DNA of 64,000 bases from assembly GCA_963835775.1 (NCBI GenBank), contig CAWIHB010000021.1, positions 44,016 to 108,015 of the forward strand, in the 5' to 3' direction. The position numbers were made by a program, and so were the translations under genes. The DNA is from Palsa-504 sp963835775. GTDB lineage: Bacteria > Actinomycetota > Actinomycetes > Streptosporangiales > Streptosporangiaceae. Positions within the stretch are counted from its first letter, which is position 1. The number at the start of each line of letters is the position of its first letter. Below are positions 57,078-64,000 of the stretch, piece by piece. The notes beneath the pieces are model-generated. The model made no database searches and was not told where the DNA came from. It was given only the letters and a program-made list of their open reading frames with translations.

Positions 57078-58258
57078 GACGGATCTCCCAGTCGGCTCGT
57101 CACGGACAGGAACCAGTCCTCCAGCGACGCCTGGATCTCCTGGAGGCCGTAGACCGGGATGCCCGCGCCGACCAGGCGGCGGTTGATGTCGGCGACGAGC
57201 TCGCGCGACGCTCCGGCGGGCAGGGTGACGGCCAGCCCTGCCCCGGTGAGGGCCGTGCCCGCCGCGATGCCCGCCTGGTCGATGAGCTCTTGGGCCCGGG
57301 TGGGTTCGGCGCAGTCGACCTGGACCACCGCGGCGCCCGCGCCGCGGACCAGCTCGTCGATCGAGCCCTGGCGGATCACCTGGCCGCGGTCGACGATCGC
57401 CACCGCGTCGCAGGTGCGCTGGACCTCATCGAGCAGGTGCGAGGACAGCACGACGGTGCGGCCCTCATCGGCCAGGCTGGCGATCATGGCCCGCATCTCG
57501 TGCATGCCCGCCGGGTCGAGCCCGTTCATCGGCTCGTCCAGGATGAGCAGCTCCGGGTCCGCGAGCAGGCAGGCGGCCACGCCCAGGCGCTGCCGCATGC
57601 CCATCGAGTAGGTGGCCACTTTATCCCCGGCCCGTTCGGCCAAACCGACCCTGGCCAGCGACGGCGCGATCCGCTCCGCCGCCGCCCCGCCCCGTGCGGC
57701 GGCCAGCAGGCGGAGGTTGTCGCGGCCGGTCAGGTGCGGGTGGAAGCGGGGCTCGTCGACGATCGCCCCGACCCGGGCCAGGGCCCGGCGCCGCTCGGCC
57801 GGGACCGGGGTGCCGAGCAGCGACATCGTGCCGGCGTTGGCCCGGGTCAGGCCGAGCAGGGTGCGGATCAGCGTGGTCTTGCCCGCGCCGTTCGGGCCGA
57901 GGTAGCCGAAGGCGGAGCCGCGCGGGACGAGCAGCTCGACGTCGTCGACCGCGACGGTGGGCCCGAACCGCTTGCGCAGGCCGTGGGTCTCGACGGCCCA
58001 GCCGTGGTCCGGACGGGGCGGCGCGGGCCTCGGGCCCGGCGGCTCGGGCCTGGCGACCTGAGGTCCGGGAGCTGACGGCTCGGGGCCTGGGCCCCCGGGT
58101 CTGGGGCTTGACGGGCGCGGGGCGCGGTTGAGGCGCACCCGATGAGTGAGGCGTACCGAGCCCCAGACGAGCGCGCCAAGGACCACGAGACCCAGGACGA
58201 TCAGCGGGATGTGCGCCTGGCCACCATGCCCGGCGGCCAGCAGGTCGTTGGTGTTCAT
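57074..58258 (-). CDS. ABC transporter ATP-binding protein with N-terminal membrane helix
   Basis: A 394-residue ATPase. Unusually, residues ~18-37 form a membrane helix (IPLIVLGLVVLGALVWGSVR), followed by a Pro-rich linker to about residue 90, before a standard ATPase: FGYLGPNGAGKTTLIRT (Walker A), YSMGMRQRLGVAACLLADPE (signature), LLILDEPMNGLDPAG (Walker B), VVLSSHLLDEVQ (H-loop). The extra helix resembles the phospholipase D-like nuclease/short membrane protein often encoded just upstream, so gene fusion is likely. Paired with the permease at 55932. Exporter of unknown substrate. Confidence 0.9.
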   Translation of the reverse strand: MNTNDLLAAGHGGQAHIPLIVLGLVVLGALVWGSVRLTHRVRLNRAPRPSSPRPGGPGPEPSAPGPQVARPEPPGPRPAPPRPDHGWAVETHGLRKRFGPTVAVDDVELLVPRGSAFGYLGPNGAGKTTLIRTLLGLTRANAGTMSLLGTPVPAERRRALARVGAIVDEPRFHPHLTGRDNLRLLAAARGGAAAERIAPSLARVGLAERAGDKVATYSMGMRQRLGVAACLLADPELLILDEPMNGLDPAGMHEMRAMIASLADEGRTVVLSSHLLDEVQRTCDAVAIVDRGQVIRQGSIDELVRGAGAAVVQVDCAEPTRAQELIDQAGIAAGTALTGAGLAVTLPAGASRELVADINRRLVGAGIPVYGLQEIQASLEDWFLSVTSRLGDPS

Positions 58259-58373
58259 CGTGGCTCATCGTGGCCGGGCGGAGCATGTGCTGTCATCGTC
58301 CCGGGGGACCATCTTGGCCGTCATTCCCGAGGATGACGCCCGTGTTGAGGCCATCGGGTTCAGGCCATCGGGT

Positions 58374-59036
58374 TCAGGCCATGGTGACCAGGCCGGACTG
58401 GTAGGCCAGGACGACCAGCTGGGTCCGGTCGCGGGCGCCGAGCTTGGTCAGGATCCGGCTCACGTGGGTCTTGGCCGTCGGGATGCTGACGTGCAGGGTG
58501 GCGGCGAGTTCGGCGTTGGACAGGCCGCGGGCGACCAGCGCGAGCACCTCGCGCTCGCGTTCGGTGAGTTCGTCCAGGCCGTGGGGGGCCCGCTTCGGCG
58601 CCGGGTCGCTCGCCGTGAAGTGCGCGATGAGGCGCCGGGTCACGCTCGGGGCCAGCAGCGCCTCGCCCGCGGCGACGGTGCGGATCGCGGTGAGCAGTTC
58701 CTCCAGCGGGCGGCTCTTCAGCGCGAACCCGCTCGCCCCGGCCCGCAGCGCCTCGAAGACGTACTCGTCCAGGTCGAACGTGGTCAGGATGAGCACTCTG
58801 GTGGCGGCTACGGCCCGGTCGGCGGTGATCCGGCGGGTGGCCTCGATCCCGTCCATCACCGGCATCCGGACGTCCATGACCACGACGTCCGGCGCGAGGC
58901 TGGCCGCGAGCTCGACCGCCTGGCGTCCGTCGGCCGCCTGGCCGGCCACGTCCAGGTCGTCCTCGGCGTCGATCAGCGACGAGAACGCGGTGCGCAGCAG
59001 CGCCTGGTCGTCCACGACCAGGACCCTGATCGTCAT
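58374..59036 (-). CDS. NarL/FixJ-type response regulator
   Basis: A 220-residue transcription regulator. Receiver domain with phospho-Asp in VVVMDVRMPVMDGIEATRRI (about residue 54) and the Lys in ALKSRPLEE; LuxR-type helix-turn-helix at ~150-215 (LTEREREVLALVARGLSNAE, LHVSIPTAKTHVSRILTKLG). Start ATG 59036 overlaps the kinase stop by four bases. Cognate kinase is upstream; the ABC exporter downstream is the likely target. Confidence 0.94.
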   Translation of the reverse strand: MTIRVLVVDDQALLRTAFSSLIDAEDDLDVAGQAADGRQAVELAASLAPDVVVMDVRMPVMDGIEATRRITADRAVAATRVLILTTFDLDEYVFEALRAGASGFALKSRPLEELLTAIRTVAAGEALLAPSVTRRLIAHFTASDPAPKRAPHGLDELTEREREVLALVARGLSNAELAATLHVSIPTAKTHVSRILTKLGARDRTQLVVLAYQSGLVTMA

Positions 59037-60307
59037 GCCGCGCCGTCGATCGGGACCCAGGCGGTCACCCGGAAGCCGCGGCCGGTCAGGGGCTCGGCGA
59101 CGAGCGCGCCGCCGAACGCCGTGATCCGCTCGCGCATCCCGACGATCCCGTGGCCGCTGGCCTGGGGCCCGGCCGGCGCGGGTGGCCCGGCTGGCGCGGG
59201 TGGCCCGGGTGGCCCGCCGTCGTCGGTGACGTCGAGGCGGATCTCGCATGCGGTCACGGCCAGGTCGACCGTGGCGCGGGCGCCCGGGGCGTGCTTGACC
59301 ACGTTGGTGAGGGCCTCCTGGATGACCCGGTAGACGGAAAGCTCGAGCGCCGGGGAGAGCGGGCCGCCGGTCCCCGATATGCGCAGGTCGACCGGGGTGC
59401 CGGAGGCCTGGACCGTTTCGGCCAGGTCCTTGACGTCGGCCAGCCCGGGGGCCGGGGCCAGGGCAGCCGTCCGGTTGCCTTCGTCGCGGAGCAGTCCGAG
59501 GACGACGCGCAGCTCTTCCTGGGCCGTTCGGCCTATCGTCTCAATGGACTCCAGGGCGGTGCTGGCCTCCTCCGGGCGCTTGGCCATGAGACGCCGGCCG
59601 ACGCCGGCCTGCACGGTGATCACGGCCAGGGTGTGGGCCACGACGTCGTGCAGTTCGCGGGCGATGCGCACCCGTTCCTGGTGGACCTGCAGCTGGGCGA
59701 GTTCGGCCTCGGCGGCCCGCTCGCGCCCGGCCTGTTCGGCCAGCCCGGCCAGGTAGCGCCGCCGCGCCGCGATGCTGTCGCCGGTGAACCAGCCCGCGAC
59801 CAGCGGCAGGAAGCCCGTCACGGCCTCGGCGGCGGCCGCGTTTCTGGTCGTGAGCGCCGCATACACGAGCGCCCCGCCGAGGGCCGCGGCGCTGGCCACG
59901 GCGGCGGGGATCGACACCCGCCGCGGCAGGCGCGAGGCGGCCAGGTACGCCGCGAGCCCGAGCATGATGCCGAACGGCAGCGGGGCGTTGCCCGCGGCCA
60001 TGACGATGGCGTTCACGGCGGTCACGGCGGCCAGCACCGGCAGCGGCCAGCGGCGCAGAGCCGCGATCGGGGCGCAGAACACGAACGCGAGGAGCAGGCG
60101 CTGGCCCCGCTCATGCGGGTACGGCCCGCCCGTCACGGCCAGTGTGATCAGGGCCGCGCACAGGGTGAGCAGGGCGCCGGCCAGCCACTGGGACACGCCG
60201 AGGGCCGCGGGCCTGCGCGGCGGGGCCGCGGGGCTGCGCGGCGGGGCCGCGGCTGGAAGATGCCTAGCCACAGCACCGACGGTAACCAGCGGAACCGGTG
60301 AGCGCAT
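59033..60307 (-). CDS. Histidine kinase, NarL-partner type
   Basis: A ~424-residue membrane sensor kinase. Five or six N-terminal hydrophobic segments (LAGALLTLCAALITLAVTGG, LLLAFVFCAPIAALRRW, and others), then the HisKA_3 dimerisation box RIARELHDVVAHTLAVITVQ (His at about residue 226) and an ATPase domain (VYRVIQEALTNVVKHAPGAR, DVTDDGG, GIVGMRERITAFGG). A PAGPPAPAGP repeat sits inside the ATP lid between DDGG and GHGIVGM. ATG 60307 is preferred; a GTG at 60406 extends the frame by 33 residues but has no ribosome site. Coupled to the response regulator. Confidence 0.9.
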   Translation of the reverse strand: MRSPVPLVTVGAVARHLPAAAPPRSPAAPPRRPAALGVSQWLAGALLTLCAALITLAVTGGPYPHERGQRLLLAFVFCAPIAALRRWPLPVLAAVTAVNAIVMAAGNAPLPFGIMLGLAAYLAASRLPRRVSIPAAVASAAALGGALVYAALTTRNAAAAEAVTGFLPLVAGWFTGDSIAARRRYLAGLAEQAGRERAAEAELAQLQVHQERVRIARELHDVVAHTLAVITVQAGVGRRLMAKRPEEASTALESIETIGRTAQEELRVVLGLLRDEGNRTAALAPAPGLADVKDLAETVQASGTPVDLRISGTGGPLSPALELSVYRVIQEALTNVVKHAPGARATVDLAVTACEIRLDVTDDGGPPGPPAPAGPPAPAGPQASGHGIVGMRERITAFGGALVAEPLTGRGFRVTAWVPIDGAA

Positions 60308-60431
60308 CGTTCTGGAGAATGACGATACGGCTACCTGCGCTCGGCTCCCTGCGATGGACCAGGTGCCGTCGCGGGTCCCGTGCGGCTCGTCCGCCTCACC
60401 GGTCACGCGGCGTCGGTGAAGAGCTCGAACA

Positions 60432-60653
60432 TCAGCGCCTCCCGGTCAGGCGGCCGTACTTGCGGTGCACGGTCTGCTTGGTGACGCCGAGGCGGCTGGC
60501 GACGTCCTGCCAGGACCAGCCGAGCTCCCGGGCCTGCTGGACCTGGAGCAGTTCCAGCCGTTCGGCCAGCGCACGAAGGGCGGCGACCGCGCGCAGCCCG
60601 ACGTCGGGGTCGCTGCTGGCGGCGCTTTCCGCGATCTGGAGAGTCGGTTCCAT
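60432..60653 (-). CDS. Small helix-turn-helix protein, sigma-region-4-like
   Basis: A 73-residue DNA-binding protein: WSWQDVASRLGVTKQTVHRK is a clear helix-turn-helix at the C-terminus, preceded by helices (VAALRALAERLELLQVQQAR). Such proteins in actinobacteria are often encoded next to a Clp-N-terminal-domain protein; a Clp-N remnant lies 1.8 kb away at 62453. The ATG at 60653 coincides with the predicted transcription start (leaderless), and two near-perfect palindromes overlap the promoter, so it probably represses itself. Confidence 0.85.
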   Translation of the reverse strand: MEPTLQIAESAASSDPDVGLRAVAALRALAERLELLQVQQARELGWSWQDVASRLGVTKQTVHRKYGRLTGRR

Positions 60654-60655
60654 TC

Positions 60656-60701
60656 CGTCAGCATATGCTGACGACGGTGGTTACGTCAACATATGCTGAC
60701 G
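60656..60701 (-). promoter_or_regulatory. Leaderless promoter with two palindromic operators
   Basis: Two 18-base palindromes, CGTCAGCATATGCTGACG (60656-60673, perfect) and CGTCAACATATGCTGACG (60684-60701, one mismatch), 28 bases apart centre to centre. On the - strand -35 TTGACG (60689-60684), 18-base spacer and -10 TATGCT (60665-60660) lie within them; six bases separate the -10 from the ATG. Confidence 0.85.
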
Positions 60702-60732
60702 GAGCCGCGGCGCCTGAGATGCCGCCTGTACC

Positions 60733-62358
60733 TCACCCGGAGGCCGTGGTGAGCTTGGGGTCCTCCGCTGACAACCTCACACTGTCCTGGGGCACTAGCC
60801 GGTAGCCAACAGGTTCACCCAGTCCGTTCCGCCTATTGGGGTTGATGATCCGCCAGTGGCGAGCGGTCCGTCCGTCGGCCAGCCGGCCCGCCTCCGACTC
60901 CCTGGTCACCGGCGTCTGCCGGACCACCCACGCGTTGCCGTGCGGGTTGTCCGGGCCGGGCGGCAGGGCCACCGAGTCGCACTCGACTACGGTGTTGCCC
61001 GGGCCGTCGACCATCATGTCCAGCCGCACGCAGAAGATGTGCTGGTGGTTGGGCCCGTAGACCTGCGGCGCGACCAGCGTGCCGTGGGCCGGCCGCTGCC
61101 CGGGCGGCAGCGCGCCGGTGGAGATCACGCCGGTCAGCTTGACCTCGTACTCGATCGTGCCGTCCTGGTAGAGGTACCAGAAGTAGCCGTACTCGTAGTT
61201 GCCGACGGTGGCGATCATGGAGATGACCAGCCGCCGGGAGCGCCGGACCTCGGTCTGGCCGGTGCGCCAGTCCACGTGCTTCCAGCTGAGGTCGTGGTCT
61301 TCCTCGTGCAGGCAGATGGCGTTCTCGAGCACCTGGGCGTGGCCGTCGTTGTCGTTCAGCCAGGCGTCGAAGTAGTGGATCTCGCCCAGGCAGTCGCAGC
61401 CCAGTTCCAGGCGGTTGGCCAGCACCCCGATGCCGTATTCGCCCATGTCGAAGACGTTCTTGCGGTAGTGCGTCGGGTTCGGGTCGCCGTAGGGGATGAA
61501 CATCTCGGCCAGTGAGGCGCGGTAGATGACCGGGCGGTCCTGGTACCTGAGCAGGTGCAGCACCAGCCCCTCGCGCGGGGTGAAGCCGACCCGGAACCGC
61601 CATTTCTGCCAGCGCACCTCGTGCCCGGCCACGGTGAAGCTGACGCCTTCCGGCTGGGTGATGCTGAGCGGCATGACGTCGCGGCGGGGGCCGTCGGGGA
61701 AGTGCGGGACGTTAGCGGGGTCGCGGATGGCCTGGGCGGTGTAGTTGCCGCTGTTGGGGGGCAGCGGGACCACGCCGTGGTCCTCGATGTCCACGACCTC
61801 CATCCGGTCCAGGTCGAACCTTACGATCAGGCCTTCCACCGGGCGGGCGTACCCGTTGTCGTCGGGGTCGTTCTGGCGGACCCAGGTCAGGGGACGGAGG
61901 AACCGGCCCTGTTCTGCTCCGTCCTCGGGGCCGTGGTAGCCGACCGACCAGGGGTCGATCATGACCATGCCGAAGTCGGTGACGCCGCGCCGGCGCATCG
62001 CCTCCTGCCAGCGGGGATCCTTGCGGACCGCCTCCTCGGTGGCGAGGAACTCCTCGAGCATGACCGGGGGCTGGACGTCTGGCAGTTCGGCCCAGTGCCG
62101 CACCTCGGCGGCGGTGATCGAGACCGTGGCTTCGTAGGTTGTGTGTTCGTGGCGTTCGCGGAGGATGATGTGCGCCTCGCGGTCTGTCTGGTGGCCGGCC
62201 AGGACTGCTTCCTTGGCGGGTTCGCGCAGCTTGACGTAGACGAACCGGGCGCTGGCGGCCAGGTTGCGGTCGCGCTTGAGGATGCTGGTCGCCGCCTCGA
62301 TCTCGGCCCCGGTCAGGGGGTCCAGCGGATGCCGCACCGTCACGCTGGTGTCCGTCAT
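60733..62358 (-). CDS. Copper amine oxidase, C-terminally truncated
   Basis: A 541-residue primary-amine oxidase lacking the end. It has the N2/N3 domains, catalytic base in YFDAWLNDND, topaquinone site IATVGNYEYG (Tyr becomes TPQ) and the two-His copper motif NHQHIF. The sequence stops being family-like after GLGEPVGYRLVPQDS and ends VRLSAEDPKLTTASG. About 95-100 residues, including the third copper histidine (TFG-x-TH-x-PRPEDWP), are gone, so cofactor formation is unlikely. The loss joins directly to the region with the palindromes. ATG 62358 follows AAAGGAG. Normal role: oxidative deamination of primary amines. Confidence 0.88.
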   Translation of the reverse strand: MTDTSVTVRHPLDPLTGAEIEAATSILKRDRNLAASARFVYVKLREPAKEAVLAGHQTDREAHIILRERHEHTTYEATVSITAAEVRHWAELPDVQPPVMLEEFLATEEAVRKDPRWQEAMRRRGVTDFGMVMIDPWSVGYHGPEDGAEQGRFLRPLTWVRQNDPDDNGYARPVEGLIVRFDLDRMEVVDIEDHGVVPLPPNSGNYTAQAIRDPANVPHFPDGPRRDVMPLSITQPEGVSFTVAGHEVRWQKWRFRVGFTPREGLVLHLLRYQDRPVIYRASLAEMFIPYGDPNPTHYRKNVFDMGEYGIGVLANRLELGCDCLGEIHYFDAWLNDNDGHAQVLENAICLHEEDHDLSWKHVDWRTGQTEVRRSRRLVISMIATVGNYEYGYFWYLYQDGTIEYEVKLTGVISTGALPPGQRPAHGTLVAPQVYGPNHQHIFCVRLDMMVDGPGNTVVECDSVALPPGPDNPHGNAWVVRQTPVTRESEAGRLADGRTARHWRIINPNRRNGLGEPVGYRLVPQDSVRLSAEDPKLTTASG

Positions 62359-62367
62359 CAGCGACTC

Positions 62368-62430
62368 CTTTCCTCTTTTCCTCTTTTCTCCTCTTTTCCT
62401 CTTTCCTCTTTCCTCTTTCCTCTTTCCTCC
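62368..62430. repeat. Homopyrimidine/homopurine tract (TCCTCTT repeats) upstream of amine oxidase
   Basis: About 60 bases of almost pure pyrimidine on the + strand, in repeated TCCTCTT and TTTCC units; on the gene strand it is GAGGAAA repeated, giving several ribosome-site-like GAGG elements in the leader. Confidence 0.85.
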
Positions 62431-62452
62431 GGCGATCGTCCTCCAGGTGCAG

Positions 62453-62683
62453 TCGACAGTAAAGGGCGCTCGGCGGCGCCGGCACCGCGCTCGTTGCAGC
62501 ACGCTTCGCGAGGCACTGCGCGAGGCGCTGCTGTTGCACCAGCCCACGATCGGCGGCGAGCATCTCGCTCTCGGCCTGCTGACGGTGGGCTCGGGCGTCG
62601 CCCACGACATCCTGGTCAACCTCGGTGTCAGCTACGACCGGCGGCGCGAGGCGGTGACTGAGGTAACCGCTCAGCCCGGCTAG
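62453..62683 (+). pseudogene. Clp-N-domain remnant
   Basis: The frame reads STLREALREALLLHQPTIGG then EHLALGLLTVGSGVAHDILV and NLGVSYDRRREAV, a single Clp N-terminal repeat (A-x-x-x-H-x-x-I-G-x-EHLLLGLL). It has no start or ribosome site and is preceded by the homopyrimidine tract, so it is a C-terminal fragment of a Clp-N protein. Complete proteins of this type carry two such repeats and are usually encoded beside a small HTH regulator like the one at 60432. Confidence 0.72.
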
Positions 62684-62712
62684 CGCGGATGCCGGACCGC
62701 CACCTGAGAGTA

Positions 62713-63858
62713 CTATGCGGGGCGGCCGGCGGCCCGGATGAGCAACGGCGTCAGGGCGGCCATGGCCTGGGCGGCGGGCTCGAGGCCGGGCCGGGCGGTG
62801 ATGATCCGGACGATGGCCTCGTCCAGCCCGGCGCTGAGCCGGGCGAACGCGGCTGGCGCGGCGGCCGCGGGGCCGTAGTAGCCGACCGCCTGCAGCATCT
62901 CCTCTGGGGCCGCGTCGACCAGCTCGGGCAGGGCCGCGCCCTGGTCCCGCCGGGCTTCTAGCTCGGTCAGTTCCGCATCGAACCCCATCTGGGCAAACAG
63001 GCCCCGGTAGCCCGCGCCCGGCGGGGTGCCGGGCTGCCCCACGGCGTAGCCGAGCACCTGCGCACCGAACGCCTGCCGGGCCGCGGCCACGTCATCGTCG
63101 ATGCAGACCCGGATGTACATGGTCATCGGCACCGCGCCCGGCTCACGGCCAGCCCGGGCGGCGCCCGCATCGATCCGTTCCCGGCTGACCGCGATGCGCT
63201 CGGGCGTGGCCCAGTTGAGCAGCGCTCCGTCGGCGATCTCCCCGGCCAGCCGGAGCATCTGCGGGCCGAGCGCGGCCAGGTACACCGGAGCCGGCTCCTG
63301 TGTACCGGCCGCTGTGCCCGCCGCTGTGCCCGCCGCTGTGCCCGCCGCTGTGCCCGCCGCCAGCCCGAGCGAGGCGGTCCGCGGCCACCCGGGAGCGCCC
63401 GGGTCCGTGCCCGTCCTGGTGACGATCGGCCCGGCCGTGACCTGCTGGCCGGCCAGCAGCCCGCGGACCTCGGTGACGTACTCGCGCATCACCGCGATCG
63501 GCCGGTCGGGCAGGCCCACCGAGGCCCAGAACCCCGGACCGTAGCCGCCGGTGCCGAGGCCGAGCACGAACCGGCCCTTTGTCAGCTGCGCTAGCGTGGC
63601 CGCCTGGGCCGCCAGGCTCAGCGGGGTCCACATCCGCGCCGCCGGGACAACGGAAATGCCGGTGCGCAGCGAGGTGTCCTGCGCCCAGGCCGCGCAGACG
63701 TGGAACGCGTCCGGCACGCCCCCGGCCGGGGTCCACAGGCTCTCGAATCCCAGCCGCGCCGCTTCCCGCGCGGCCGCTCGCAGCTGCCCGAACGGAAGGC
63801 CGAGCCGGGCGTCCAGCCCCACGCCAATCATCATGACCGGCAGTATGCCGAACGCCAT
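62713..63858 (-). CDS. LLM-class (F420-dependent) oxidoreductase
   Basis: A 381-residue luciferase-like monooxygenase family flavin/F420 enzyme: GVGLDARLGLPFGQLRAAAR, GFESLWTPAGGVPDAFHVCA, RFVLGLGTGGYGPGFW and PVYLAALGPQMLRLAGEIAD are characteristic. Four AAGT repeats (12-bp units) sit between the segment TASLGL and PVYLAALGP. ATG 63858 is chosen because AAGGA lies eight bases upstream; ATG 63834 (MMIGVGLDARLG) is also possible. Substrate unknown. Confidence 0.9.
   Translation of the reverse strand: MAFGILPVMMIGVGLDARLGLPFGQLRAAAREAARLGFESLWTPAGGVPDAFHVCAAWAQDTSLRTGISVVPAARMWTPLSLAAQAATLAQLTKGRFVLGLGTGGYGPGFWASVGLPDRPIAVMREYVTEVRGLLAGQQVTAGPIVTRTGTDPGAPGWPRTASLGLAAGTAAGTAAGTAAGTAAGTQEPAPVYLAALGPQMLRLAGEIADGALLNWATPERIAVSRERIDAGAARAGREPGAVPMTMYIRVCIDDDVAAARQAFGAQVLGYAVGQPGTPPGAGYRGLFAQMGFDAELTELEARRDQGAALPELVDAAPEEMLQAVGYYGPAAAAPAAFARLSAGLDEAIVRIITARPGLEPAAQAMAALTPLLIRAAGRPA
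63309..63356. repeat. 12-bp tandem repeat coding AAGT, four copies
   Basis: Four copies of GCCGCTGTGCCC within the LLM oxidoreductase gene encode (AAGT)4. Confidence 0.9.
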
Positions 63859-63867
63859 GCGCGGCAT

Positions 63868-63976
63868 CCTTGACGGGGCGGCCTTGACGGGGCGGCTCAC
63901 GGCGGGGCGGCCTTGATAGGACGGCCTTGACGGGGCGTCGTTGACGGGGCGTCGTCGACGGGACGGCCTTGACGGG
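63868..63976. repeat. 14-bp tandem repeat upstream of the LLM gene
   Basis: Eight units of CCTTGACGGGGCGG (one 15 bases long, some with single changes) fill the 5' region just before the LLM start. The ribosome site used by the gene lies in the first unit. The array runs almost to the window edge. Confidence 0.85.
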
Positions 63977-64000
63977 AAGGCCCCCATGACGTTTCCGCGG

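Overview
The window is GC-rich DNA (roughly 70% or more) with actinomycete features: GTG starts, a DUF5753-type XRE regulator, FHA/kinase signalling, a SARP/AfsR regulator, an F420-type LLM oxidoreductase, a class I lysyl-tRNA synthetase and a complete ethylmalonyl-CoA operon. A soil actinobacterium near Streptosporangiales/Treboniaceae/Streptomycetales is likely; nothing here fixes the genus. I see no rRNA, tRNA, CRISPR array or intact mobile element.

Layout. 1-7.9 kb: lysyl-tRNA synthetase (runs off the left edge), a sedolisin remnant, an MscS channel, a 1,097-residue ferritin-like/CDGSH/ferredoxin multidomain protein and an FHA-adenylate cyclase. 8-9.8 kb: two paralogous phasin-like proteins under nearly identical promoter-operators, flanking an O-methyltransferase. 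9.9-17.4 kb: a phospho-signalling island with an FHA-PrsW membrane protease (frameshifted) facing an operon of FHA-FHA-trypsin protease, Gly-rich membrane protein, TerY-like vWA protein and a protein kinase with zinc ribbon. 17.9-24.3 kb: small genes, hisS, an XRE regulator, a metallo-beta-lactamase hydrolase and a sulfatase. 24.4-29.0 kb: a giant hybrid sensor kinase containing both RsbU-like phosphatase and RsbW-like ATPase modules, coupled to a STAS protein. 29.1-34 kb: RelE-UvrD helicase (frameshifted), a carboxymuconolactone decarboxylase remnant, DedA, HxlR (frameshifted) and an MFS exporter. 34.3-46.5 kb: glgC, a GH26-like glycosidase, an AfsR-type regulator, an ABC ATPase fused to an oxidoreductase through a pentapeptide repeat, glyoxalase, ArsR-SRPBCC and a nuclease-like/sigma factor duplication. 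46.7-52.8 kb: the operon ccr-ecm-CoA lyase-maoC-acyl-CoA dehydrogenase. 53-64 kb: a GNAT-acyl-CoA synthetase, an ABC exporter, a two-component system, a small autoregulated HTH protein, a truncated copper amine oxidase, a Clp-N remnant and an LLM oxidoreductase.

How genes work together. The ethylmalonyl-CoA operon assimilates acetyl-CoA units through crotonyl-CoA, ethylmalonyl-CoA, methylsuccinyl-CoA and mesaconyl-CoA to glyoxylate and propionyl-CoA; the gene order nearly follows the chemistry. The kinase, vWA and FHA-protease genes look like one phosphorylation-to-proteolysis signalling unit. The hybrid kinase and STAS protein look like a partner-switching module.

Two window-wide signatures stand out. 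First, in-frame tandem repeats (9, 12, 15 and 18 bp units) interrupt or link domains in many unrelated genes, with 6, 14 and 16 bp arrays between genes. Second, there is much gene erosion: four one-base frame breaks, several C-terminal or N-terminal fragments, and apparent in-frame internal deletions in the GNAT-synthetase and GH26-like genes. The frame breaks could be assembly errors; the fragments and deletions cannot be explained that way as easily.
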